A stretch of 64,000 bases of DNA from Kribbella italica (GTDB lineage Bacteria; Actinomycetota; Actinomycetes; Propionibacteriales; Kribbellaceae): positions 620,001-684,000 of the forward strand of contig NZ_JACHMY010000001.1 of assembly GCF_014205135.1 (NCBI RefSeq), given 5' to 3'. Numbering within the stretch: the stretch's first letter is position 1; every line of letters starts with the position of its first letter. Positions 1-8,171 of the stretch are shown here, in pieces. The notes beneath the pieces are model-generated. The model saw only the letters and a program-made list of their open reading frames with translations. It did no database searches and was not told the DNA's origin. Both the position numbers and the translations under genes were made by a program.

Positions 1-1
1 G

Positions 2-262
2 AATCCCGGGCAGTGGTACCACCTGACCGGCGTACGGGATGCCGCCAAGGGCGAGCTCCGGCTGTACGTCGACGGCGCGCTGGTCGCGACCAAGTCGGCC
101 TGCACGCTCGACGCGACCTCGACCGGCAACACCGTGATCGGGCGCGGCAAGTTCGGCGGCAACCCGGTCGACTACCTGGACGGTGTCGTCGACCAGGTGC
201 ACCTGTTCGACCGCGCGCTGGAGGCGACGGAGGTGAAGGCGCTGTACCACTCCGGACGCTGA
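2..262 (+). CDS. C-terminal end of a LamG / concanavalin A-like domain protein (5' end outside window)
   Basis: The frame is open from the window edge to a TGA at 260-262, giving 86 residues. It contains the strand pattern of a LamG/laminin-G jelly roll: WYHLTGVRD, a strand reading LRLYVDGALVA, then GNTVIGRGKFGG, and near the end DYLDGVVDQVHLFDRALEATEV. These are typical of the last half of LamG-like carbohydrate- or protein-binding modules in secreted actinobacterial proteins. The N-terminus, any signal peptide and any catalytic module lie outside the window, so the function of the whole protein cannot be given. A perfect palindrome follows directly. Confidence 0.75.
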   Translation, partial: NPGQWYHLTGVRDAAKGELRLYVDGALVATKSACTLDATSTGNTVIGRGKFGGNPVDYLDGVVDQVHLFDRALEATEVKALYHSGR

Positions 263-267
263 TCGTG

Positions 268-295
268 ATCTCGGGCCCCGCGCGGGGCCCGAGAT
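268..295 (+). terminator. 28-nt perfect palindrome, probable terminator
   Basis: A perfect inverted repeat (14-nt arms, centre GC|GC) begins 5 nt after the stop of the LamG gene. It has no T tract, which is common for terminators in high-GC actinobacteria. It lies upstream of the next gene on the same strand. Confidence 0.6.
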
Positions 296-350
296 GCGAA
301 ACCGTCGCGGAGGACCGATCCTGGTAGTGCCGACCAGGGAGGTAGGGCCG

Positions 351-1190
351 ATGACCGCTCCCAGCCGTGTGCTCGCTCCACCGAACGTGACGCGCTTCCG
401 TCCGCCGCGCTTCGGCCTCGGGGGATCCCGGCTCGGTGCCGCCGAAGGCACGGTGGCGACCGCCACCATCGAGGCGGCGTACACGGCCGGGATCCGCTTC
501 TTCGACACCTCACCGGCGTACGACGACTACCAGCGGCGCCTCGGCGCGGGCCTGGCGGCGCACCCGCGGTCGGGCTTCTTGGTGTCGACGAAGGTCGGGC
601 TCGAGGGTGTTCGCGAGTCGGTTGCCGGCAGCCTCGAGCGGCTGGGCGTGACGACGCTCGACCTCGTCTTCGTGCAGGATCCCGGCGACGCACCGATCGA
701 CGCCGCGTACGGCGTACTGGCCGAGCTGCGCGAGCGCGGAATCGTCGGCGCGATCGGTGTCGCCGGGCGGGAGTGGCAGCAGCTCGATCGGCTCGTCAAG
801 GAGCTCGAGCTGGACGTCGTCCTGCTGGCCGGGCAGTACTCGTTGCTCGACCGGTCCGGTGGGCCGCTGCTGGATCGCTGCCAGGCAAGGGGAGTAGCGG
901 TGATCGTTTCCGGCGTCCTCACGAAGGAGATCCTGCTGACCGATCGATCCAAGCAAACGACTGACCCACTGACGATCCGCGCGCGGCGGATGTCCGCGGT
1001 CTGCGAGCCGTACGGCGTCTCGCTGCCGCAGGCCGCTTTGGCCTTCCCTGGCAGGCATCCCGCGGTGACGTCGGTACTGATCGGCGCGGCGACGCCGGCC
1101 GAGATCCGGGCCGACGCGGCGCTCGTGCGCCAGCCCGTGCCCGAGCGGTTCTGGCGCGATCCGGAGCTGGCGCGGCTTCTCGCAGGGTGA
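351..1190 (+). CDS. Aldo/keto reductase (D-threo-aldose 1-dehydrogenase-like), catalytic His replaced
   Basis: The 279-residue product is a complete AKR-fold protein. I start it at ATG 351 because GGGAGG lies 8-13 nt upstream; the open frame extends back to 294. FDTSPAY (D52, Y57) supplies the Asp and Tyr of the AKR tetrad and STKVG (K81) the Lys. The fourth residue, normally the His of an LVHDPD-like motif, is Gln: the sequence reads FVQDPGD (Q109). It ends with the usual PAVTSVLIGAATPAEI cofactor-loop region. The family reduces or oxidises sugars and carbonyls with NAD(P)H; the H to Q change makes the reaction uncertain. The closest subfamily by motif is L-fucose/D-threo-aldose dehydrogenase, but that is inference. 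It stands alone, 57 nt before a secreted protein gene. Confidence 0.85.
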   Translation: MTAPSRVLAPPNVTRFRPPRFGLGGSRLGAAEGTVATATIEAAYTAGIRFFDTSPAYDDYQRRLGAGLAAHPRSGFLVSTKVGLEGVRESVAGSLERLGVTTLDLVFVQDPGDAPIDAAYGVLAELRERGIVGAIGVAGREWQQLDRLVKELELDVVLLAGQYSLLDRSGGPLLDRCQARGVAVIVSGVLTKEILLTDRSKQTTDPLTIRARRMSAVCEPYGVSLPQAALAFPGRHPAVTSVLIGAATPAEIRADAALVRQPVPERFWRDPELARLLAG

Positions 1191-1247
1191 GGGCTTGTCA
1201 GCCCGGAGCCGCTGAGGAATTCTGGTGGCCTCGATTCCTGTGGGGGG

Positions 1248-3521
1248 ATGTCCTTGTCCAGAATCACCGCGTCCTGCCTGCGCGCCGCCGCGCTGGCCGG
1301 GCTGCTCGGTTCGTGCCTGGTCGTCGTCACGACCGCGCCCGCCTCGGCCGCCGCCATCACGGTCACCACGACCGCCGACGTGGTCAACGGCGGGGACGGC
1401 CTGACCTCGTTGCGGGAGGCCTTCAGCACCGCGTCCGCCAACGGCGCCGACGACGTCATCACACTCGGCGCCGGCCTGACGTACGCGTTGTCGGTCTGCT
1501 CCGGCCCGCTGACGCATGCCGACAGCCACGAGTTGATTGTCCAGGGCAACAACTCGACGATCGAGCAGACCTGTGACGCGAAGGGCATCGTCGACAGCAC
1601 CAGCCACGACGGCCGGCTCGAGCTGCAGGACCTGGCGATCGACGGCGGCCCGAACACCACGAACACCGCGCTGGAAGGCGCCGCGGTCCGTTCCGACAGC
1701 GAGCTGCTGCTCAACAACGTCGAGGTCCGCGACGTGCTCTCGCCCGGCGGCAGCGTCGTCTGGAGCAGCTTCGGTCACGGCATCACGCCGTACCGGATGA
1801 CCTTGCTCGGCGGCAGTCTGCACGACAACACCGGCAGCGTCGTGAGTTGCGACAACTGCTCGCTGGCGGTCAACGGCACGACCATCTCGAACAACACCGG
1901 CTCCGGCATGTCGCTGGTCGACGGGTACCCGGTCGACATCCAGAACGCGTCGATCGAGAACAACACCCGGACCGGGATCACCAACACCGGCCAGGGGTTC
2001 GCGGCGAACAAGATGACGGTCGACCTGACCAGCATCTACGGCAACGGCCGGGCCGGCATCCTGTGCAGCAACTGCGGATCGCTCAGCATGTACTCGACCA
2101 ACGTCGCCAACAACGGGCTGACCGCGGCCGACGCGCGCGGCGGCATCTCGTTCACCGCGTCGAAGCGGGGCAACGGATCGACCGGGATCAGCGGCCTGCT
2201 GTCCACCGTGACCGGTAACAAGAGCACCCAGCCCGGCGGTGGCATCTCGCTGACGCCGGTGCTGATCGAGGCCGCGGGCGTCACGCCGGACGTCGGGCTC
2301 GACCGGGTGCTGGTCGAGAACAACCAGTCGGTCGGCGGCGGTGGCGGGGTCTGGCTCGGGTTCGGCGCGCTGCACATGTACAAGGGTTCGCTGATCGGCA
2401 ACAGCACGACCGGCGGCAACGGCGGCGGCGCCGGCACGATCGACGCGACCGGGCCGTTCGACCTGTCGTTCGACGAGACACCGATCGACCACAACTCCGC
2501 GACCGGCGACGGCGGTGGCATCTACGCGCAGGCGATCACCGACCTGCGCATCGACCGGACCGGCCTGAGCAACAACACCGCCGGAGGCAACGGCGGGGGC
2601 GCGAAGGTCGTCAACAGCTACTCGGTGACGCTCGACGACATGGCGGTCGACGACAACACGGCCGCCAACGGCGCCGGGCTCGACATCGCGACCGAGAACC
2701 TCGGCGGCAGCAAGGTGACCTTCGCCGGGAACGTCGCGACCGGGACCGGCGGCGGCGCGCGGGTGTCCGCCGTCGCGGCGAACTTCCTGAACAGCACGTT
2801 CAGCGGCAACACGGCCGCGACCGGCGGCGGGCTCGCGATCACCAACGGCGCGGTGGCGACGCTGACCCACGTGACGATGGCCGACGACCAGGCGACGACC
2901 GGCGCGCACGTCGCCGCCGTACCGGCTGCTCAGGTGCGGACCGAGAAGAGTGCGATCGTGCTGCCGAAGGCCGGTACGTCGTGCGCGGGGATCGGTGGCG
3001 CGTTCGCGGGGACGTCGCTCGGCTTCTCCGTACGGCGTGACGCCAGCTGCGGGAGTGTGGCGTCGGACCTGGTGACCGCCGACGATCCGCAGCTGGCGGC
3101 GCTGGGCGGCGGTGGGTTCGGGCGGGTGCGGGTGCCGGCGGCAACGAGTCCGCTCGGTGGTCGGGTGCCGGTGGCAAATTGTCTGGTCGAGGACGACCAG
3201 CGGATGACGGCCCGGCCCGCCGGGGCGAACTGCGAGGCCGGGTCGGTCGAGATCGTGGAGGCGCCGGGGCCGGCGGCCGCGCTGACGGCGTTGATCGCCG
3301 AGGTGAAGGCGCTGCACCTCGCGAAGGCGGTAGAGGCCAGTTTGGTGTCCAAGCTGGAGGCCGCCCGGGTGGCCGTGCAGAAGAACCAGAGGCCGGCCGC
3401 GAAGACGCTGCTGACGGCGTTCGTGATCGAGGTGAGGGTGCTGGCGGCGAAGAAGGTCGTGCCCGCGGCGGCCGCGAGTCAGCTGGTGGCGAAGGCCACG
3501 GCGATCAAGAACTCGCTGTGA
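1248..3521 (+). CDS. Secreted right-handed parallel beta-helix protein with CSLREA-like and FIMAH-like regions
   Basis: The 757-residue product starts at ATG 1248 after GTGGGGGG. Residues 1-30 form a signal peptide ending near TAPASA. A CSLREA-like segment follows (VTTTADVVNGGDGLTSLREAF...ADDVITL, about residues 37-70), a module typical of secreted bacterial beta-helix proteins. The middle, about residues 90-590, is built of repeated Gly/Asn-rich rungs such as ISNNTGSGMSLV, LSNNTAGGNGGGAKV and FSGNTAATGGGLAI, as in polymorphic-outer-membrane-protein-type beta-helices. The last 80 residues are helical (LTALIAEVKALHL...SLVSKLEAARVAVQ...LLTAFVIEV) and match the FIMAH-type domain often found at the end of secreted actinobacterial enzymes and adhesins. 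No catalytic motif of a known polysaccharide lyase is evident. It may be a surface adhesin or a glycan-active protein. Confidence 0.8.
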   Translation: MSLSRITASCLRAAALAGLLGSCLVVVTTAPASAAAITVTTTADVVNGGDGLTSLREAFSTASANGADDVITLGAGLTYALSVCSGPLTHADSHELIVQGNNSTIEQTCDAKGIVDSTSHDGRLELQDLAIDGGPNTTNTALEGAAVRSDSELLLNNVEVRDVLSPGGSVVWSSFGHGITPYRMTLLGGSLHDNTGSVVSCDNCSLAVNGTTISNNTGSGMSLVDGYPVDIQNASIENNTRTGITNTGQGFAANKMTVDLTSIYGNGRAGILCSNCGSLSMYSTNVANNGLTAADARGGISFTASKRGNGSTGISGLLSTVTGNKSTQPGGGISLTPVLIEAAGVTPDVGLDRVLVENNQSVGGGGGVWLGFGALHMYKGSLIGNSTTGGNGGGAGTIDATGPFDLSFDETPIDHNSATGDGGGIYAQAITDLRIDRTGLSNNTAGGNGGGAKVVNSYSVTLDDMAVDDNTAANGAGLDIATENLGGSKVTFAGNVATGTGGGARVSAVAANFLNSTFSGNTAATGGGLAITNGAVATLTHVTMADDQATTGAHVAAVPAAQVRTEKSAIVLPKAGTSCAGIGGAFAGTSLGFSVRRDASCGSVASDLVTADDPQLAALGGGGFGRVRVPAATSPLGGRVPVANCLVEDDQRMTARPAGANCEAGSVEIVEAPGPAAALTALIAEVKALHLAKAVEASLVSKLEAARVAVQKNQRPAAKTLLTAFVIEVRVLAAKKVVPAAAASQLVAKATAIKNSL

Positions 3522-3529
3522 GGTCAGAT

Positions 3530-3552
3530 CGATCACCAACGCTCGGTGATCG
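3530..3552 (+). terminator. Hairpin after the beta-helix gene
   Basis: An 8-bp stem, CGATCACC/GGTGATCG, with a 7-nt loop lies 9 nt downstream of the stop codon at 3521. It has no T tract. It could be a terminator or a processing hairpin. Confidence 0.45.
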
Positions 3553-3660
3553 GGCCGGGCGACAGTAGGCTGGGGACCGGGTCCGCGAGCCGCGGACTTC
3601 CGGACGAGACGGCGCCGTACCCGACGCAAAGACGACGCCAGCCCCTGGAGGGGCAGTGTC

Positions 3661-3918
3661 ATGCATGCAGTCGACGTCCTCGAGATCGCCGGTGCGATCA
3701 CCATCCTGATCGCCTTCGCCGCGTCCCAGGCGGGGCGGTTGGAGCAGAAGACCCTTCGGTACCAGGTGCTGAACCTGGTCGGCTCGGGCGTCCTGGCGGT
3801 GATCGCCGGGGTCGAGCAGTCCTGGGGGTTCCTGCTGCTGGAAGGGACCTGGGCGGTGGTCAGCTTGATCGGGCTGATCGCGCTGGTGAGATCCCGGCGT
3901 ACGGCGGCTGCCGGTTGA
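3661..3918 (+). CDS. Small membrane protein, CBU_0592-like
   Basis: The 85-residue protein starts at ATG 3661 behind GGAGGGG (3646-3652). It has three hydrophobic segments: residues 5-24 ([20 protein letters not shown]), 36-52 ([17 protein letters not shown]) and 55-78 ([23 protein letters not shown]). This layout, with a Leu/Glu-rich last helix, matches the small CBU_0592 family of predicted inner-membrane proteins. No function is established for the family. It stands alone on the plus strand, convergent with the next gene. Confidence 0.7.
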   Translation: MHAVDVLEIAGAITILIAFAASQAGRLEQKTLRYQVLNLVGSGVLAVIAGVEQSWGFLLLEGTWAVVSLIGLIALVRSRRTAAAG

Positions 3919-3934
3919 CCGTACGGCGTACTGG

Positions 3935-4792
3935 TTAGAAGCGGTCTGAGGGGTCGACCGGTCCGGGCGTGCCTGTCGTGCCCGGGGTGCCTGGGCCGGG
4001 GCCCGTGGTGTTGGGGCTGCCGGGGCTCGTGGCCGTCGGGCTGCCGGGGCCGGTGCTGCCGGGCGGCGGAGTGGTCGGGGTGATCGTGACTGTCGCCGTA
4101 CCGCTCGGGTTGGGGATGACCGGACCGGGGTCCACCTCGGGGGCGTTGCGGAACAGCAGCCAGGCGATCAGGACGGCGATCGCCATGATCAGGGCCATCA
4201 CGATCAGGGAGAGGATCAGCGCGAGCCGGGAGGCCGGGCGGAGGACCGCCGGCCAGGGGAGCGGCCAGATGCGGAAGAGGCCCGGGCGGCGGCGGTTCTC
4301 CCAGTAGTGCCGGAAGTCGGGGCCTCGGACGCGGCCGAGCTGGGGGACGCGGTCCATCAGTACGGCGGACAGGACGTCCTCGCCGCGGCGCTCGGCGATC
4401 AGGCGCTCGTCGGCGGCGGAGCTGGAGCCGTCGTCGTCGCGGAGGGGGCCCAGGGCCACCCAGAGGGCCAGGTCGTCGTCGTCCTGGTCGTTGTGGGCGA
4501 GGACGGAGTCGTCGGGGAGGTCGTCGACGGCTCGGACGAAGCGGTCCCTGGCGGAGGCGTCGTCGGCGGAGCCCTCGGTCATCATCGCGACGACGGCGCC
4601 GCGGCCGGACTCGTCGGCGGCGGCGTACAAGTAGCCGGCGGCGTTCGCGCCGAGGCGGCCGCGGAGCCAGAACTCGCCGACGCGGGGCGGATCCTCGGGA
4701 AGGAGGGGGAGCGCGTCCGGGATCGCCGGCACGGGGACGCTCGCCTCAGGAGCGTCCGGGGGTGCGGCGGTGGTGGACTCGGTCGCGGTCAT
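3935..4792 (-). CDS. Single-pass membrane protein of unknown function with Pro/Thr/Gly-rich tail
   Basis: I do not recognise this 285-residue protein. Its N-terminal about 175 residues are soluble and acidic (AHNDQDDDDLALWVALGP). One strong transmembrane segment follows at about residues 190-215 (LALILSLIVMALIMAIAVLIAWLLF). The last 70 residues are low-complexity Pro/Thr/Ser/Gly (PTTPPPGSTGPGSPTATSPG), which would be an extracellular stalk if the N-terminus is cytoplasmic. The ATG at 4792 reads back from CAT at 4790-4792. Gene and tail resemble the N-terminal-domain, TM, PT-rich tail proteins common in actinobacteria, but no specific family can be named. Confidence 0.7.
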   Translation of the reverse strand: MTATESTTAAPPDAPEASVPVPAIPDALPLLPEDPPRVGEFWLRGRLGANAAGYLYAAADESGRGAVVAMMTEGSADDASARDRFVRAVDDLPDDSVLAHNDQDDDDLALWVALGPLRDDDGSSSAADERLIAERRGEDVLSAVLMDRVPQLGRVRGPDFRHYWENRRRPGLFRIWPLPWPAVLRPASRLALILSLIVMALIMAIAVLIAWLLFRNAPEVDPGPVIPNPSGTATVTITPTTPPPGSTGPGSPTATSPGSPNTTGPGPGTPGTTGTPGPVDPSDRF

Positions 4793-5190
4793 GTTGGGGT
4801 CAATCCCACCATATTGACGGTAACCGTGTCTTGTTGCCTGCTCCCGGTGTGGTGGTTTAGGGGAATTGGGTGGGAGATGGGGAGGTCTGTGCGGGCGCCG
4901 TCGCGGGGGTTGAGGTTGGCGGCTACGTGCGGTGGGTTGTGGTTTGGGCTCGTCGGGGGTGGGACCTGGCGCTGGGGCGGATGGAGAGTTCGGGGAAGAC
5001 TTGGTGGCTCGGCGGTGGGAGATGCGTTGTTCGGGGGTGGGTGGCGGTTGGATTACGGGGGGGTGAGGGAGTACTGATTTGAGTGGGTGGGGAGGATGGG
5101 GAGTGGCCGTGGTGTGGGGTTGCCCCTGGATCTGATGGAATGGCCGTTGTTCCCGAGCACCAGGCCCGTGTGGGCCCCGGAAGGACAGGC
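4793..5190. other. Intergenic, strongly G/T-skewed on the plus strand
   Basis: About 400 nt lie between the divergent starts at 4792 and 5191. From about 4855 to 5110 the plus strand is rich in GGG/GGGG runs and T with almost no C runs, for example GGGTTGTGGTTTGGG and GGGGGTGGGTGG. A possible -35-like TTGACG lies at 4814-4819. I see no convincing gene; the open frames here are artefacts of the skew. Confidence 0.5.
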
Positions 5191-6225
5191 ATGACCGAAA
5201 CCACCGTCCCGGCAGGGTCAGTGGCCCAGCAGTCTCGTCTGGTCGGCGAGGCGATCACCGAAGTCAAACGCGTGATCGTGGGCCAGGAGCACATGGTCGA
5301 GACGCTGATGGTGTCGCTGCTGGCGAAGGGGCACTGCCTGCTCGAGGGAGTGCCGGGCGTGGCCAAGACGCTCGCCGTACGGACCTTCGCCTCCGTCGTC
5401 GGCGGGTCGTTCGCGCGGATCCAGTTCACCCCTGACCTGGTCCCGTCCGACATCGTCGGGACCCGGATCTACCGGCAGACCCGCGAGGCGTTCGACATCG
5501 AGCTCGGACCGACGTTCGTGAACTTCGTGCTCGCCGACGAGGTCAACCGCGCGCCCGCGAAGGTGCAGTCGGCGATGCTGGAGCTGATGGCCGAGCGGCA
5601 GGTGTCGATCGGCGGGCAGACCTTCCCGATGCCGAAGCCGTTCATCGTGATCGCCACCCAGAACCCGATCGAGTCCGAGGGCGTCTACCCGCTGCCCGAG
5701 GCGCAGCGCGACCGGTTCCTGGTCAAGATCGACGTGCCGCACCCGCGCGGGCACGAGGAGTTCGAGATCCTCCGCCGGATGAGCGTCGACCCGCCGCAGC
5801 CGCGTCAGGTGCTGCAGCCGGAGACGATCATGGAGCTGCAGCGCTCCGCGGAGCAGGTCTTCGTGCACAACCTCGTCGCCGAGTACGCCGTCCGCCTGGT
5901 GATGGCGACCCGGACGCCGACCGACTTCCACCTGCCCGACCTCGAGCCGATCATCGAGCTCGGCGTCAGCCCGCGCGCGACGCTCGGCCTGATCTCGGCC
6001 GGCCGCGCGCTGGCCCTGATCCACGGCCGCGACTACCTGCTGCCGAGCGACATCCAGACTGTCGCGCTGGACGTGATGGGCCACCGGCTCGGCCTGACCT
6101 TCGACGCGATCGCGGACAACATCGACGCCCGCGCCGTGATCGAGCGGATCCTGGCCACGGTCCCGCCGCCGCAGCCGGTCTGGCGCGACGGCAACGACCA
6201 GTCCGGCCGTCCCGAGTTCGTCTAG
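5191..6225 (+). CDS. MoxR-family AAA+ ATPase
   Basis: The 344-residue AAA+ ATPase is probably a chaperone for assembling or activating the VWA-domain protein encoded two genes downstream. I start it at ATG 5191 (MTETTVPAG), with GGAAGGA about 7 nt upstream; the frame extends back to 5083 but that stretch is not protein-like. Walker A is LLEGVPGVAKT (about residues 50-60), Walker B is FVLADEVNRAP (about 112-122), sensor 1 is VIATQNPIESEGVYPLPEAQRDRF, and the C-terminal lid contains the family's SPRATLGLISAGRALALIHGRDYLLPSDI. It forms an operon with the DUF58 gene (3-nt gap) and the VWA gene (ATGA overlap), the classic moxR-DUF58-vwa order. Confidence 0.93.
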   Translation: MTETTVPAGSVAQQSRLVGEAITEVKRVIVGQEHMVETLMVSLLAKGHCLLEGVPGVAKTLAVRTFASVVGGSFARIQFTPDLVPSDIVGTRIYRQTREAFDIELGPTFVNFVLADEVNRAPAKVQSAMLELMAERQVSIGGQTFPMPKPFIVIATQNPIESEGVYPLPEAQRDRFLVKIDVPHPRGHEEFEILRRMSVDPPQPRQVLQPETIMELQRSAEQVFVHNLVAEYAVRLVMATRTPTDFHLPDLEPIIELGVSPRATLGLISAGRALALIHGRDYLLPSDIQTVALDVMGHRLGLTFDAIADNIDARAVIERILATVPPPQPVWRDGNDQSGRPEFV

Positions 6226-6228
6226 CCG

Positions 6229-7218
6229 ATGGCCAACCGACCCGACCCGAGGGCTGCGATGACGATCTCGCAGCTCGCTCCCGAGCGCGCGCTGCGGCGC
6301 CTCGAGCTGACCGTCGTACGGCGGCTCGAGGGGTACCTGCACGGCGAGCACCTCGGGCTGCTGCCCGGGCCGGGGACCGAGCTGGCCGAAGCCCGTGAGT
6401 ACCAGGTCGGCGACGACGTCCGCCGGATGGACTGGGCCGTCACCGCCCGGACGACGATGCCGCACGTCCGCGACCTGATCGCGGACCGCGAGCTGGAGAC
6501 CTGGGCGCTGGTCGACCTGTCCGCCTCGATGGACTTCGGTACGTCGCAGCTGGAGAAGCGCGAGCTCGCCGTCGCCGCCGTCGCGACCGTCGGCTTCCTC
6601 ACCCACCGGCTGGGCGACCGGTTCGGCGGGCTGATGCTGCGCGACTCGACGCTGCGCCGCTGGCCGGCCCGCTCCGGCCGCCTCGCGCTGTACGGGCTGC
6701 TCCGCGCGCTGCTCGCCGAGAAGGACCACGGCGAGCACAAGGCGCGCAGCGACCTGGCCGGTGCGCTCGACTCGATGGCCCGGACCCAGCGCAAGCGCGG
6801 GCTGCGGGTCGTCGTGTCCGACTTCCTGACCCCGGAGGACGGCGAGATCGACAGCCGGATGGAACCGTCCTGGGAGCGCGCGATGCGCAAGCTGACCGCG
6901 CAGCACCAGGTGCTCGCGGTCGAGATCGTCGACCCGCGCGAGCTCGAGCTGCCGAACATCGGGGTCGTGATGATCGGTGACCCCGAGACCGGCGCGGTGC
7001 GCGAGATCGACACCCGCAAGCGCCGGGTCCGCGACGAGTACGCCGCCGCGGCACTCGCGCAGCGGGAACGAACCAGGAGCGCCCTGCGTAGGGTAGGTGC
7101 CGGGCACCTGGTTCTGCGGACCGACCGGGACTGGGTCGCCGACACCGTGCGGTTCGTGCTCGCCTACAAGCGAGTCGCCCCGCGCCTGCACCAACCGCCG
7201 AAGGGAGTGGCTCGCTGA
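6229..7218 (+). CDS. DUF58 domain-containing protein
   Basis: This 329-residue protein is the standard middle partner in MoxR/VWA operons. The DUF58 core motif is seen at about residues 43-76: GLLPGPGTELAEAREYQVGDDVRRMDWAVTART, shown here only as a landmark (G-E/A-R-Y-GDDVRR-DW). A VWA-like fold follows, with WALVDLSASMDFGT as the degenerate metal-site strand at about residues 87-100. No transmembrane segment is present in this member. It starts 3 nt after the MoxR stop and its own stop overlaps the next start (ATGA), so translational coupling is likely. The family probably links the ATPase to envelope-associated VWA partners; the precise role is unknown. Confidence 0.9.
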   Translation: MANRPDPRAAMTISQLAPERALRRLELTVVRRLEGYLHGEHLGLLPGPGTELAEAREYQVGDDVRRMDWAVTARTTMPHVRDLIADRELETWALVDLSASMDFGTSQLEKRELAVAAVATVGFLTHRLGDRFGGLMLRDSTLRRWPARSGRLALYGLLRALLAEKDHGEHKARSDLAGALDSMARTQRKRGLRVVVSDFLTPEDGEIDSRMEPSWERAMRKLTAQHQVLAVEIVDPRELELPNIGVVMIGDPETGAVREIDTRKRRVRDEYAAAALAQRERTRSALRRVGAGHLVLRTDRDWVADTVRFVLAYKRVAPRLHQPPKGVAR

Positions 7219-8171
7219 TGGAGTTCCTGTCTCCGGCCCGACTCTGGTTCCTGCTGCTGATCCCGCTGGTGATCGCGGCGTACATCTACCTGCAGCACCG
7301 GCGCGCCCAGTACGCGCTGCGCTTCACCAACATCGCGCTGCTCGACCGGGTCGCCCCGCGGCGCCCGCAGTGGCGCCGGCACCTCGCCGTCGGGCTCGCG
7401 CTGCTGTCCGCCGCGACCTGCGTGGTCGCGTTCGCGCAGCCCAAGGACGAGGTCAAGGTGCCGCGCGAACGGGCCACCATCGTGGTCGCGATCGACGTCT
7501 CGCTGTCGATGATGGCCACCGACGTCGACCCGAACCGGCTCGAGGCGGCGAAGAAGTCGGCGAAGAACTTCGTCAACCAGCTGCCGTCGAAGTTCAACGT
7601 CTCGCTGGTCAACTTCGCCGGGACGGCGTCCATCATCGTGCCGCCGACGACCGACCGGGCGACCGTGCAGCGGTCGATCGACGGGCTGGAGCTCGCGGAG
7701 TCGACCGCCACCGGTGAGGGCATCTTCACCTCGCTGCAGTCGCTGACGCAGGTCCCGCCGGACCCCGAGCACCCGAACGACCCGGCCCCGGCGCGGATCG
7801 TGCTGCTGTCGGACGGCAAGCGGACCGTCGGCCGTACGGCGCAGGAAGGCGCGCAGGCGGCGAAGGCGAAGAACACGCCGGTCTACACGATCACCTTCGG
7901 GACCGACTCCGGCTTCATCGAGATGGACGGGATCCGGCAGCGGGTTCCCCCGGACCGCGCCGAGCTGCGCAGCGTCGCCGAGATCACCGGCGGCGAGGCG
8001 TACACGGCGGAGTCCGCGGGAGAGCTGGAGGACGTCTACAAGGACATCGGCTCCTCGGTCGGCTACGACAAGGTCGACAAGGAAGTGACGTCGAGGTTCG
8101 CGGGCATCGCGATGCTGTTCACCCTGGCGGCTGCTGGTGCTTGCATCGCGATGGCCACGCGCTTTCCCTAG
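7218..8171 (+). CDS. Membrane-anchored von Willebrand factor A domain protein (BatA-like)
   Basis: The 317-residue product begins with a hydrophobic segment (FLSPARLWFLLLIPLVIAAYIYL), has a second one at about residues 54-74 (LAVGLALLSAATCVVAFAQ), and a C-terminal one (IAMLFTLAAAGACIAMATRF). The VWA domain between carries an intact MIDAS-type motif, AIDVSLSMMATD (DxSxS, about residue 94), and a later T/D region (STATGEGIFTSL; LLSDGKRTVG). This is the BatA topology. It ends the MoxR-DUF58-VWA operon. The family is thought to build metal-dependent protein complexes at the membrane. The next gene is convergent: its stop lies within 4 nt of this stop. Confidence 0.9.
   Translation: MEFLSPARLWFLLLIPLVIAAYIYLQHRRAQYALRFTNIALLDRVAPRRPQWRRHLAVGLALLSAATCVVAFAQPKDEVKVPRERATIVVAIDVSLSMMATDVDPNRLEAAKKSAKNFVNQLPSKFNVSLVNFAGTASIIVPPTTDRATVQRSIDGLELAESTATGEGIFTSLQSLTQVPPDPEHPNDPAPARIVLLSDGKRTVGRTAQEGAQAAKAKNTPVYTITFGTDSGFIEMDGIRQRVPPDRAELRSVAEITGGEAYTAESAGELEDVYKDIGSSVGYDKVDKEVTSRFAGIAMLFTLAAAGACIAMATRFP

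Noticed and set aside
510-3704. A 1,064-codon minus-strand frame opposite the aldo/keto reductase and beta-helix genes
   Set aside because: It is an antisense shadow of two well-supported plus-strand genes and encodes Arg/Asp/Val/Gly-rich sequence with no motif.
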